The position numbers and the translations under genes were made by a program. Positions 32,650 through 44,271 of a DNA stretch of 64,000 nucleotides are shown piece after piece. The notes under the pieces were generated by a model. The model ran no database searches. It saw only the letters and a list, made by a program, of their open reading frames with translations, and had not been told where the DNA came from. Within the stretch, counting starts at the first letter, position 1. Every line of letters starts with the position of its first letter. The DNA lies in assembly GCA_025093985.1 (NCBI GenBank), contig JACAAK010000009.1, positions 372,001 to 436,000 on the forward strand. Direction: 5' to 3'. The stretch is from Calvatia gigantea (taxonomy: Eukaryota > Basidiomycota > Agaricomycetes > Agaricales > Lycoperdaceae).

Positions 32650-35600
32650 GTCAGAAAGCTTGTATCTAGGATATCAGACAAATTCTACACAATTCCTCAG
32701 AGAAGAAAGCGTGAACTAAACCTAAAAGGAAAAATACAAACAGTGAAAAAAGAAATTACAGTGGATACGATTGTTGACTCAGGGTGTGCGACCAGCAGCA
32801 TCAGCAAAAAACTGGTAGATAAAGAGAAACTTCCCACTCAAAAACTAGAACAACAGATCTTAGTACTAAATGCAGACAGGACACCAAACCAGGGCAGAAA
32901 AGTAATGGAAATGGCCACAATTAACATAGACATTCAAGGACACAAAGAACGGATTGAAGCATCAGTTGTACAACTACAAGACTGTGCAGAGGTCTTCCTA
33001 GGACATAACTGGCTGGTCAAACACAACCTGGAAGTAGATTGGAATAATAGAGAAATCAAATTCACCCGGTGTCCACAGAACTGCCAATTCCCCCACCGAA
33101 ACATTCCCATCACAGAAAAGATATGGAGTATGGCCACTACAGAAGATTTATGGGAAGAAGAAGATGAACTGGACCCAACCAAACCAGAGGATTTGCCAGA
33201 CTACATACAACCATTCACGCATCTGTTCAACAAAACAATGTTCGACAAACTCCCAGAACGAACCAAATGGGATCACAAAATAATCCTAATAGAGGATGCC
33301 CCTAAGGAGATAAGTGCAGGAACCTACAACATAACGGTCAAAGAACAGGACAAACTCAAAGCATTCATCAAGGAGAACCTAGAATCAGGATGAATACAGC
33401 CATTGAAATTTCCATATGCAGCACCAACTTTCTTCATCCCCAAGAAGGATGGATCAAAGAGATTAATTCAGGACTACAGGCAATTAAACAACATGGTAAT
33501 CAAGGACAAAGCACTGCTGCCAAGAATTGGCGAAGTAATCAACAAACTCGGAAAAGCCAAGTATTTCAACAAGCTCAATATCATCTGGGGATATAACAAT
33601 GTTAGGATCAAGAAAGGAGATGAATGGAAAGCTGCATTTCTCACCAATGAAGGGCTCTTTCGAGCCAACAGTCATGTATTTCAGACTCAGCAACTCACCA
33701 GGAACCTTCTCCAGAATAATGACAAGTATTTTCCATGACCTACTGCAGAACAGAGATATTATGAACTATATGGACGACTTCACCATTCCTGGCGACACCA
33801 AGGAGCAACTAAGAGAACAGACAGTATGGTTCTTGGAACGTGCAGTACAATACAATCTGTGTTTCAAATGAACCAAATGCATCTTTGACGCAGAAAAAAT
33901 TCTGATGTTAGGGGTCAAAGTAGGACATAGGTGAATTGAAATGGAAGAAGAAAAGGTCAAATTGGTATGAGACTGGCCAGAGCCAAAAAACACAAAAGGA
34001 GTAGAAAGGTTCCTCGGCTTCACCAACTATTATTGACATTTCATAAAAAACTTCAGCAAGATTGCCAGGACTACTAAACAAACTCAAGAGAGCAGCCACA
34101 TGGGAATGGAACCAAGAACACCAAACGTCTTTCAATCACCTTGAAAGATGCATCACTGAAGAACCCGTGTTAACCCTGCCACAAAGACAAGGACAATTCA
34201 GGGTAGAAGTTGATGCATCAGACTATGCATTGGGAGGTGTGCTATCCCAGTTACAGAAGGACAAATGGCATCCAATTGCCTTCACATCACGAATGCTATC
34301 ACCGGCAGAATACAATTATGAAATATACAACAAGGAGCTACTAGCCATCATCCACACTCTAAAGGAATGGAGACACTATCTATTGGACGCAGAGGAAAAA
34401 TTTGAAATCTGAACTGACTACGAAAATTTGAAATACTACTGAAAACCACAAAAACTGAATGGACGACAAGCTCGATGGTATCTACGCCTACAGGATTACA
34501 ACTTCACACTGCAGCACGTACCTGGGAAAACAAACACAAAAGCCGACCTACTATCCCCAATCCACCTAATATCAGAGAAACAAGAAGACAAACTAGTCAC
34601 CATGATCTGGGAAAGTTGGCTGCAAAAGGAGAACACAGATGACACAGTGCTCTTATGAGCAGAACTATTCCTCGAACCAACATTCCTAGAATGGATCCAA
34701 AGCAAGCCCCAGTGTGAGACAATGGTCCTCACCAAATTAAGAAAGCCAGAGTCCAAGCTTACCGATGAACATGGAATCATCTACAGACAAAATAGTGCAT
34801 ATGTCCCACCCAACCTAAAGCTACGAGAAGAAATCCTAACTCAGTATCATGACGTGCCAGACGCGGGCCACCCAGGCCAACACAGAATGATGGAACTAAT
34901 CAGCCATAACTATTGGTGGCCAACAATACGAAAGGACATGAAAAAATATATCCAAGAGTGCCAAGCCTGCCAAAGGAATAAGGCAAGAATGACACTGCTC
35001 AAATTGCTGCTACATCCCCTCCCAATCCCAAATAGACCTTGGGAAGAAATCAGCATCGATATGATTGGGCCACTACCAGAGTCAAAAGGGAAAGATGTAA
35101 TACTGGTCGTTGTAGACTGCTTCACAAAAATGATACAGCTCATAGCGACTACCACGGATGTTTCATCCAAGGATATCGCAAAGATATATCGGGATGAAAT
35201 ATGGAAGCTACATGGACTACTGAGGAAAGTACTCAGTGACCGAGGACCTCAATTCGTATCAGAATTCACCAAAGAACTATTCAAGGGGCTCAGCATAGAA
35301 CGTAACCTATCAACAGTGTACCACCCACAAACGGACGGTCAAACAGAGCACATCAACAGAGAAGTAGAAACGTACATCCACTTATACTGCAATTACAACT
35401 AGGACAACTGGGCAGAATGGCTCCCCATTGTAGAATTTCAGTATAATGACAAATGGCATAGAGGAACTCAAGCAATGCCATTCTTTCTAAACTATGGAAG
35501 AAACCCATGGAAAGGAAAAAACAAACCACCGACAAACAACCCAACAGCTATGGGTTTCCTAAAGGAACTTCAGACCACCTGAGATGATGCCTCATCAATA

Positions 35601-36149
35601 CTATGAGCATACCAAGAAAAGATGAAATAGCAATATGACTGTAACAAGACCCACACCAAAACATACCAAATAGGCAATGCAGTGTGGCTGGAGAACACAA
35701 ACATCCATACCAATCAAGCATCAAAGAAGCTAGGCCAAAAATGGTATGGCCCTTTCCTTATTAAGGAGAAGATAGGAGAAGCAGCATACCGGCTAACATT
35801 GCCAGATGGATGGGCCATCCATAATGTATTTAATGAACAGCTCCTGTCACCAGCCCACAAGGCCAAGTTCCTGAGCCAGAAACAGCCACCAGCGCCTGAC
35901 CTGATCATCATCAACAATGAAGAAGAGTACGAAGTAGAGAAAATCCGCAGACAAAGGAAATGTGGAAGGGGCTATCAATTCTTAGTCCACTGGAAGGGAT
36001 ACAGCAATGAAGAAGATACGTGGACAGTGGAATCCAACCTGACAAATGCTCAAGATGCAATAGCGGACTACCAAAAGAGGCATCCAGAGGATACCCATAA
36101 AAAGGGGGGTAGAAGAAACAAAAAATCATCACCAAACCAAAGAAACTAG
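32650..36149 (+). pseudogene. Gypsy A+ pol: protease, RT, RNase H, integrase, chromodomain
   Basis: Runs in a different frame from gag (frame of 32743). Protease with I-V-D-S-G-C-A-T-S-S; RT with Q-D-Y-R-Q-L-N and intact Y-M-D-D (near 33767); RNase H with V-E-V-D-A-S-D-Y-A-L-G-G; integrase with an H-H-C-C zinc motif (H-P-G-Q-H ... C-Q-A-C-Q), catalytic D (S-I-D-M-I-G), D (L-S-D-R-G-P-Q-F) and E (T-E-H-I-N-R-E); chromodomain Y-E-V-E-K-I-R ... Y-Q-F-L-V-H-W-K-G-Y at 35925-36080. Single-base insertions shift frame near 33657 and 34073. TGA or TAG codons sit at 33391, 33869, 33932, 33968, 34034, 34410, 34440, 34657, 35400, 35581, 35605 and 35626. Confidence 0.85.
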
Positions 36150-36569
36150 CCAAACATGCCTTCCTCCCAAGCCAACCATATCACTATTCATTCCCTTGTC
36201 TACCCCAATCCAACCACAATCTCCTCCGTCCCCCTCCCAGAGCCAGGCAACAGCCAAGCACCTGCCCCCCAAGGTACTTATTACAACCTTGCCACCATGC
36301 TATCCCCAGTACAGGGACTCCTTGAATCCCTACTAGAAGACATTGACAAGGCTACCAACAATGAAATAGAAACCATCACTGCCCAAAATAAACAGCTAGT
36401 TGTCAACAGGCACATTGCCCTTGCCACTGCATGCATCACTTTCACCGACATGTATGCAGGATTTGCCAATGCATCCTCATCCACCAATCAACACATCCCC
36501 ACCATCTTCCGAGCCCTAGAACAATCCACACTGACACCTAGCGAACAAGACCATGTCCACAGTCTCCAC

Positions 36570-36977
36570 TGTTAAGACGAGTACACCACAATAGTTTGCA
36601 CTAGTGGCAGAGGGGAGTTGTACTCACTGGGTTTGTTGAGATGTGCGTTATAGACTGTAGCTAGAGGATATCTTAGTGGAATGATGGGCAAAGGATAGAC
36701 TGGATTGTCTAAAGAATATACGCATACTACATAGGTCTTATATATCTATCGTCTCTGGTCTGTGCGCCATTCTACCTAATACAGGTGAGGTCTTATCTGC
36801 CAGTAGCATATACAGAGCATACTGCGTACATTGTTCTATTTAATAGACCATGACCAGCAACCTAGAGTGCAGTCTAGTACATTGTTCGTTATCTCTCTTC
36901 AAGAGTGAAGTACTCAAGAATCCGTTTCAGCTATAAATAGACTGAACCAACGTAGTGGTACGGATCGAGATTCAACA
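36570..36977 (-). repeat. 3' LTR of copia E1
   Basis: 408 bp, plus-strand TGTTAAGACGAG ... GATTCAACA. The element's polypurine tract, AGTGAGGAGGAG on the minus strand, lies at 36978-36989. Confidence 0.92.
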
Positions 36978-37017
36978 CTCCTCCTCACTTGAAGGAGGGA
37001 GATTAACGTTTTATCGA

Positions 37018-40000
37018 TCAAGCGGTTTTATCCCATGCTTCGATATCAGAGCCAAAAATCAGTCCTAGTTCAGGGCGGAAGAGATTGATTTTGGTTACGC
37101 CAAGATTCTTTGTAAAGATATCGGCGGGATTGTCTTGTGAAGACACATCACCAATAACAATAATACCCTCCTCAACTAATTCTCGCACATAGTGGTAATG
37201 AATATCCACGTGCTTCGATCGTTTTTCAACAATGGGATTTTCAGTCCAAAATTTGGATCCATCATTGTCACCGTAGAGAATAGGAGTTGGGTGCTCAATT
37301 TTAAGCTCCTCCAGAAGCTGTGACAGCTATTTCACTTGTCATGAAGTGTCAGACAGTTCTTTATATTCCGCCTCAGTGGACGATAATGAAACCATCTTTT
37401 GTCGCCGCGAAGTCCAAGTGACAGCACTGGACGCGATCATACAAATGTTTCCCGATACAGATCGGCGGGTTTCTGTATCTTGAGCCCAATCCGAGTCACT
37501 GAGGCATTCCAACGTCACCGTCAGTTTCCCAGTATCGCCTTCATATTTCAATGCATAGTTCCTTGTCATAGACAAGTACTTTAGTACATGAATTCCAGCA
37601 CGATAGTGCTCAGGTGCGGGGTTAGCGGCATGTTGTGCCAGCTTAACTATGGCAAAGGCTATGTCGGGCCTAGTACCGATCATCAAGTACATTAAAGATC
37701 CAACCAATTGTTGGTACTTTAGATGGAAGGGGTTTGTTGCAGTGTCCTTGTTCATTACGAACTGGAAGCTGGCGGGTAATGGTGTTTTAGCCGCAGCAGA
37801 CTGCGGAACCTGGAAGCGCTGCAAGATCTTATCCAGGTATTTCACTTGTTGGATAAAGATTTGACGCTTGGAGCAATTCCTCGAGATTTTCATCCCAAGG
37901 AATTCTTCACAGGGACCGTGGTCTCTGCATTCCCACTTTTTGGTGAATTTTCCCTTCAACTCGTTGAGGAGGGGGGAGTTTTTCTTTCCCAAGAAATTCA
38001 CGTCATCAACATAAACGATGGCTACTACAAGCTCTTTCGTCTTTGGATGTCTGTGAAAGTATACAGCATAGTCAGATTTGCAGCGGGTAAATCCCAGCTC
38101 AATCATAGATTGATGCAATTCTTTCCACCACTGGTGACCGGCTTGTTTAAGGCCATAAATCGCTTGTTTGAGTCTCCATACCTTCCCTTCCTGCCCAGGA
38201 AGTCAAAACCCTTCGGGCTGTTCCATGTATATCTCCTCGTCCAGTTTGCCATATAAATAGGCCGTTTTTACATCAACGCTATGCATATCCCAATCATGGA
38301 TTGCAGTGAGTGCGAAGCTGATGCATGCAGACTCGTAGCGGACAACTGGTGAGAAAAGCTCGTTGTAGTTGATGCCTTCAATCTGTGAGAAACCCTTCAC
38401 AACTAGGCGAGCTTGCAGACGGCCATCTGACTTTTCGAGAAATACCCAACAGTTTTTAACCGTCCTCCTTCCTTTCGGAAGATCTACCAGTTCATATACT
38501 CCTCGTTTCTTTAACGCGTCGAGTTCCTCAATACACACAGCCATCCATTTTGCCTTGATAGGCTCAGGAAGCTTAAGCATGTCACGGAAAGTTTCGGGCT
38601 CTCCGTGTGCGGTATTGTGTACCATCTGTATTAAGAAATCGATCAGTTTTACTCCTCCCTCAGCGACAAGCCTTTCAATGTCCATATCGTTTACATCATG
38701 AGATGTTGGATCATTGTTTTCAGGCATGGGTGGCAGTTCCGGGCGTGGAGGGAGCTGAAATGGAGGCATATTAAAGGGTTGTGGCGGATACCGCTCAGCA
38801 CGAACTCTTTGCCTCACATATTCAGGATAGTTAGTCCTTGCTCTTCGCTTATGAATTATTTCATCCGGAGGGGCATTGGCGCGTACACGCTGCCTTTGCC
38901 TCTGCTGCTCTTGTCGGTGAGTCTGATCTATTTCTCTTTCAATTGAAATTGGATGCCTGTTCTCTCCATATGTGTTACCTGGTCTGATAGGAGGCCTGCC
39001 TTGTCATTCAGAACGACGTGGCTCTACCTGATCGGAACCAACAGCACGACATTTGGGAACAGGGATTGGGAATTCCTCGTTCTTGGTATCCCATACATCT
39101 CTGTCCACATGCCAATTATCACGTAAGTCAGGCTCCTCCTCAACGGTCATTCCACGCGAAGGTGGCAACTCAGATGGGGGAACCCAAGGTGGCGTATTGC
39201 CAGGTGATGGCCATCGTGAATTTATGCTGTCTGGCGGAGTAGAATCTCGCTGGGGTAAAGGAGGTGTAGGTGGAGTATATTTCGGTTTAAATGGTGGAGA
39301 AACTGGAGGTAATGTTACTGGATGATCAGGTGGAGGTGGAACAATTCCAGCATCATCTGAAGATGGCGGAATAGGTGGTTCATCCTTTAATTCTGGTCTA
39401 GGCAGATTTCTCTCTCCTCTGTGATTAGGCCAGTTACTGCTATCCGGCACTGAATCGGGGCATTTGGGAAAATATCCCTCGTCGAATAAGGCATTTGGTG
39501 ATATAAAAATCACATTGCCTGTCGTGTGCCGCATAAAGATGTAGTTTTTGCTACCTTTATATCCAAGAAAGATCATCATCTCGGATTTTGCGGACAATTT
39601 GTTTGGGCGGATCTCATCGGGTAGATATACATATGCGCCGCATCCAAACACACGAATATGGGACAAATCTGGTTTTTCCCTCGAATAACACTCAAAAGGT
39701 GTCTTCCACTGCAGATGCTGGACTGGCGTGCGATTATATAAATGCACAGCTGTGTTCAACGCAAATTCCCACCACGAGTCAGGTAGACATGCCTGTAGCC
39801 TTATAGCTTGGGCTTTCTTGTGTAGGGTGCGGTTCAGTCTCTCTGCTCTCCTGTTCTGCTGATGCGCATAGGGGGCAGTGGTCTCGTGGGTGATTCCACG
39901 CGCCACAAGTCCTGCCAATAACCTTTCATTGACATATTCTCCTCCATTATCGGTGTGAAGTCGTTTGACTCGCATACCAGAGAGGTTCTCTAACACACTG

Positions 40001-40166
40001 ATTAGCTGAATAAGCTTCTCAGAAGCCTCAGACTTCTTTCAAAGGAGGACTATATGTGCGTGAGAAGAAAAGTCATTGAGGAACGTCATTGCCCATTTAT
40101 ATTTATGGTAACTAATGACGGGCAGTTCCAGCAAGTCTGAGTGACATAGCTCAAAGACTGCGGTGG
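37018..40166 (-). pseudogene. Copia E1 pol, integrase to RNase H
   Basis: Continues from the protease piece. Integrase D (C-H-S-D-L-L-E-L-P), D (L-H-T-D-N-G-G-E-Y) and E (N-R-R-A-E-R-L-N-R) are present. A long Pro-rich linker precedes RT (K-A-K-W-M-A-V-C-I-E-E-L; D-V-K-T-A-Y-L-Y-G) with intact Y-V-D-D (near 38003). RNase H carries S-D-S-D-W-A-Q-D and S-S-T-E-A-E-Y. Stops: TGA after P-E-G-F (38203), TGA and TAG around 37325-37340, TGA near 40167 and TAG near 40038. All but one fit CGA to TGA or CAG to TAG. Confidence 0.85.
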
Positions 40167-40167
40167 C

Positions 40168-41028
40168 TCACTTGGGATTAATCGGGAAGGGGTTATTATG
40201 CATTTTCCCCTTGGCACAGCCATTGCAAATGCCTTTCCGAGTAGATGGTGTGGGAATCGATGTGATGCCCTCTATGTGCTTTGGAAGCTCGGAGAGCGCG
40301 CGGTCCGAGGGGTGTCCCATTCGACGATGCCAATCGATATAATCAAGTTGGCGTAATGTCAACGCAACTGGTTTCTCCTTGCTGTTTTGCAAGACATACG
40401 TGTGCACTGTATGTATGTTGTTTTTAAACAAACGATGAGGCCAGGCGGACAACACTGCTCGTCCTGATTTTTCACGGATGGTGGTCCCTTTAACGGTTGC
40501 CTCTAAAACATAGCCGTTCCTAAGAATCTGGCCTGAGGACATTAACCATTCTGTGATTTCTTTGATGTAAAAGACCGGCGCAATACATGAAGTAGCACTC
40601 TTGGACTTTCCCTTGTCTGTCACGTCATGCTGGAAAATCACAGACCCTCGTCCTGTCATTTCATAAATCCGGTTGCCAGTGGCTTGTATAAGCCTGTAAT
40701 GGCCCATCTTAACCTCTGCGAAATCAGAGAGATAACCGGTGACATGGTACGATGCTCCAGAATCAAGGAGCCAGTCTGCGTTATTCACAGAATGTTTATT
40801 CCCTTCTTCTCGACACTTTTGGCATTGAGACAAATCACAGATGTGATATGTAATGATCTGATTAAGATCCTCGTGCTCTTCGTAGAGATCTGACCTTAAC
40901 TTGTCTGAATACTCATGATTATTCATGGTATATGTAGCATTCATCTTACTTTCCAGCTTAGTTTCACTAGCAGAATAAGCAGAAGGGGAAGCGCCTTGAG
41001 TGCGCTTCCAGCATATATTGCAGTTCAA
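40168..41028 (-). pseudogene. Copia E1 protease and GAG-pre-integrase segment
   Basis: Open 286-codon stretch with W-L-L-D-S-G-A-S-Y-H-V-T-G (aspartic protease, D-S-G) and the pre-integrase motif W-H-R-R-M-G-H-P ... C-N-G-C-A-K-G-K-M. It is out of frame with the upstream gag, either by a programmed shift or by decay. Confidence 0.85.
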
Positions 41029-41127
41029 AAAATCTGTACAGCGGTGTCTACGATGAGTCCCTACAGGAGGTGGATGACGTGCTACATCTGCATAGGTGCC
41101 CCGCTCTCTTCGGCGGCCACCTCGTTA

Positions 41128-42780
41128 TCCCAACTCAACCTCGGAATCTCCAGGGCGTCCCGCTCTGTGGCGGACAGACCCTGTGTCTGTATCGTCCTGT
41201 CCCATCTGTTGATGGGGCTGCACATCATCTTCTGCATCAGAACAAGAATAATAGTCAGTTGAAGGTACTGACCCGCACCCTCCGTCGGAACTGTAGTCGG
41301 TGTCCGAGTCATTGTCATCTAAGACTGACTCGAGGACAGACTCGATCTCCTTCGGTGCCTGCTTCTTCTTGAGCGGCTTGGGTTTCTTGATAATTGCCGG
41401 CTTGTTATACATGGGGGCCGGCCACGTGATTTCGTCTTCCTCCCTTGTGACAGTGGATGGAGAGGGCTCAACATCCATCTCATCAAATCGCTTCTACATC
41501 TCCTCCGAACTCTCGCCCGACGAAGAAGTTGATTTGAGACATTCGTCCCACTTCTTCAGTGTGGTAACCTTGGCTTTCACCGAAGGTTTGCAACGAGCTT
41601 CAGGCTCGGGCGCAGTAATGCACGATGTGAGCGGAGTGGCATTGCTGCCAGTGGCGGCTGAATTAGAGGCAACGGGAGGTGTTTTGGCTCGATGCGTTGC
41701 TTCTACAAGGGAATGAGTGGATGGTGGCGGCACAGTTTGTGCCTGCGACACGAAATCCACGTCCTGAATGTAACTGGAAGAGGTGGCGGCATTGCCTTGT
41801 GCACCTCCCTCCTTTCCCTTTCCTTTTCCTTTTCCTTGAGGGTACCATCGGCGTTTCTTCTCACCATCGCCTTCTCCTCCAGATGGCTTTTGCTGCTGCT
41901 GCTGCTGCTGCTGGGGCTGCTGCTGGGGCTTTTTAGACCCCGAAGGCTGCTGCTTCCCTTGCTGTTGGCGCTGCTGCTGCTGTTGCTGCCCACCTCCTTG
42001 TCGTGGAGTGAAGCGTGCTTGTTGCGCATGGGCGGTCTGGTTGGAGGCATAAGCGGCTATAATGCCGCTTTGGGCCTTGTCCCACGTTAGCTCATGGAGC
42101 GACGTGTTCGAGGTGAGGAGCATCTGAGCCACATGGCTCAAAGACGGGTGGAGGGAGTGGAGTAGGATCATGGTCTCGATCTCCGGGGCAATGCCACTAT
42201 CCATGGCGTCAAGCTGCCCGAAGATCTGCTGAAGCTCGCTCATTTTGAGCGAAGGATCTCCTCCGAGAGGGAGTTCAAACGTTATTGTGTGGATGAACTC
42301 ATTATAGACCTGAGCTGGTCCAGGAAGGCCGTATTGGCCCTGCAACTGGGACCAGAGAGCGCGAGCATCCCGGGCGGAATGCTTTAACATGCTGTTGGGG
42401 AGAGTTGCCTCAATCAACCCAAGAGCTCGCATCCAAAGGTTGTTGGCCATTCCAACACTGCGGCGCTCCTCAGCAGTCGCAGGAATTGGAGTTCCTGGTC
42501 GTGCGGGACGTGCCGGCAAAGTACTAGAAGCCGGGACAGCAGGGTGTTCAGGTCCATAGGCCTGCTCGTACTGTACGGGTTCGTCCATTGCTCCAGAGAA
42601 GTCCCATCCGGTCCAGGAGCAGTCGTTTAAGGAAATGCACATAAGTGCAGACCGAAGGCGAAGCGACCAAATGGTGTAATTACCCGTCCCAGTAAGGATG
42701 GGAAGCTGTCCGCTAGGGGTTTGAACAAAGCCCGGTGAAACAGAAGCCGGTTTAGACATATCTAAGAATAGGGTAAACAT
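41128..42780 (-). pseudogene. Copia E1 gag, poly-Gln and Lys-rich
   Basis: Minus-strand frame from 42780 to 41494, then TAG, then the same frame to 41128 (K-R-F-D-E-M-D-V-E-P). Capsid-like region N-Y-T-I-W-S-L-R-L-R-S-A-L ... L-W-S-Q-L-Q-G-Q-Y-G and E-I-E-T-M-I-L-L-H-S-L-H-P. CAG-repeat-encoded Gln tracts lie at about 41890-42000, followed by a G-K-G-K-G-K-G-K basic patch. No CCHC knuckle is visible in the open part; the basic patch may take over RNA binding. TAG at 41494 is probably a former CAG. Confidence 0.8.
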
Positions 42781-42943
42781 GCGTTAGCATCATGTAGGAC
42801 TGCAGTGCGTAATGCACGCGTCGCAACATGGGGCAGACACAGGGATCAAATGGACCAAAGGGCCACCGTCTCCTAGGTTGCGTACAACCGTAGCCTCCTA
42901 CACTCTACCAGCGTTGCAAAGCGCGGTTGGAGTGAGCAGCGGT

Positions 42944-42957
42944 CGGGGCCCATAACC
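42944..42957 (-). promoter_or_regulatory. Primer-binding site of copia E1 (half initiator tRNA-Met type)
   Basis: Minus strand reads GGTTATGGGCCCCG directly at the LTR edge. This is complementary to an anticodon stem-loop containing CCCAUAACC, as in eukaryotic initiator tRNA-Met, not to a tRNA 3' CCA end. Drosophila copia is known to be primed by such a 5' half-tRNA. Confidence 0.75.
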
Positions 42958-43365
42958 TGTTAAGACGAATACACCACAATAGTTTGCACTAGTGGCGGAG
43001 AGGAGTCGTACTCACTGGGTTTGTTGAGATGTGCATTATAGACTGTAGCTAGAGGATATCTTAGTGGAATGATGGGCAAAGGATAGACTGGATTGTCTAA
43101 AGAATATACGCATACTACATAGGTCTTATATATCTATCATCTCTGGTCTGTGCGCCATTCTACCTAATACAGGTGAGGTCTTATCTGCCAGTAGCATATA
43201 CAGAGCATACTGCATACATTGTTCTATTTAATAGACCATGACCAGCAACCTAGAGTGCGGTCTAGTATATTGTTCGTTATCTCTCTTCAAGAGTGAAGTA
43301 CTCAAGAATCCGTTTCAGCTATAAATAGACTGAACCAACGTAGTGGTACGGATCGAGATTCAATA
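42958..43365 (-). repeat. 5' LTR of copia E1
   Basis: 408 bp, the same length as the partner at 36570-36977. Ends in CAATA instead of CAACA, next to target duplication TCCAC. Confidence 0.92.
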
Positions 43366-43964
43366 TCCACAACCATGTCGACCTCAAATTAGAAGTATTC
43401 AAACACCTTGACATCGCTGACATCTTCCTGGAGCTTGCCAACATGGCCATGAACCTACTCAGACGTGATAAGACTACTGAAGACCCAGAAATCAATGCCC
43501 TCATCAACAGGATCCACAGTACCCTTTCCAAGCTCCACACTACAATCAACCTGCACCACTGACCCAATCCGACACACCCATGGATGAAGAAACAACCATC
43601 TCTATGAAGGAAGAAGTCAACTCACTTTGCCGCTTCATAAAAACAATCACTCTGCCACAACTTGTATTAGTTTTTCTCCCTTCTGCAAGATTCCACACTG
43701 TGTTGCCAGGACAAGAAAAGGACCAACACTACTGGAAATCGATAGTCAAGAACTACTGGGACAACTCCACCACAACCGACTTCCCATTCAACAGTGTCCC
43801 AGTCCCTATCCGTCAAGACAGTTGAAGCCACTTGCCCGTCTTCTTCACATGATCCAACAATGGAAAATACCTCATTGGAGCCACCAAGAAAGCCCTCACC
43901 TCCGCCATAGTCAATGGCGACTTTGACAAAGCTTCCTGAGGCATGAAGCCAAATTGGGGGGTAT

Positions 43965-44271
43965 TGTTGTGAACTTTCGCCTATTCTTACTCATTCCATA
44001 CTTGTCTGCATTCTACTCTACCTTGTACCTGTTTCACCTATTCTAGCCCAGCAATCTTTGGATACTAACCTCCAGTAACTACTGTGCCATTGTTATTGGA
44101 CATTTCATATAGTCAGCCCCATCCATTCAACCAGATGTCTTTCATATTTAAGCATACATACATACTCCTATATTCAGTACGCTTAACCATCTCTTGTTCT
44201 CTTTCCCTTACTTGCCCTCAAGTCTTAGCCTAAGTTGCAACCTGAGGTTTACTCAGACTAAGGTCGTAACA
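43965..44271 (+). repeat. 3' LTR of gypsy A+ (307 bp)
   Basis: TGTTGTGAACTTTCGCC ... GGTCGTAACA. Differs from the 5' LTR mainly by transitions. Confidence 0.92.

Larger units (their letters stand above)
36570..43365 (-). mobile_element. Ty1/copia element E1 (6796 bp), nested in gypsy A+
   Basis: Minus-strand element with two 408-bp LTRs and perfect target duplications TCCAC (36565-36569 and 43366-43370). The order gag, protease, integrase, RT, RNase H on the minus strand is copia type. CpG content is clearly higher than in the gypsy host. About ten LTR differences, all transitions, mark it as comparatively young. A handful of nonsense changes prevent expression of an intact polyprotein. Confidence 0.95.
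36156..43823 (+). pseudogene. Gypsy A+ accessory ORF, split by copia E1
   Basis: Begins M-P-S-S-Q-A-N-H-I-T-I-H at 36156, a few bases after pol ends. It is open to 36569, interrupted by E1 and its target duplication, and resumes at 43371 (N-H-V-D-L-K-L-E-V-F-K-H-L-D). A stop and frame change near 43560 are followed by M-D-E-E-T-T-I-S-M-K-E-E-V to 43823. Shared with A-, so it belongs to the element rather than being captured host sequence in one copy. Function unknown; no env-like signal peptide or membrane segment is seen. Confidence 0.65.
31124..44271 (+). mobile_element. Ty3/gypsy chromovirus A+ (about 6.3 kb net)
   Basis: Full-length plus-strand element: 5' LTR 31124-31431; a TGG-starting primer-binding-type sequence just inside; gag; pol (PR-RT-RH-IN-chromodomain); an accessory ORF split by copia E1; a purine tract (GGGGGG near 43956); and 3' LTR 43965-44271. 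Flanks do not match as a target duplication (GAGTT left, CCCAT right), and left and right neighbours differ, so a deletion or exchange followed insertion. It has many nonsense codons but few rearrangements. Confidence 0.9.

Noticed and set aside
36570..43365. Host gene cluster in the large minus-strand frames
   Set aside because: All frames are gag, protease, integrase, RT and RNase H of one copia element with LTRs and target duplication.
43580..43926. Independent small gene between copia E1 and the A+ 3' LTR
   Set aside because: It is the 3' end of the gypsy accessory ORF; the A- copy contains the same sequence.
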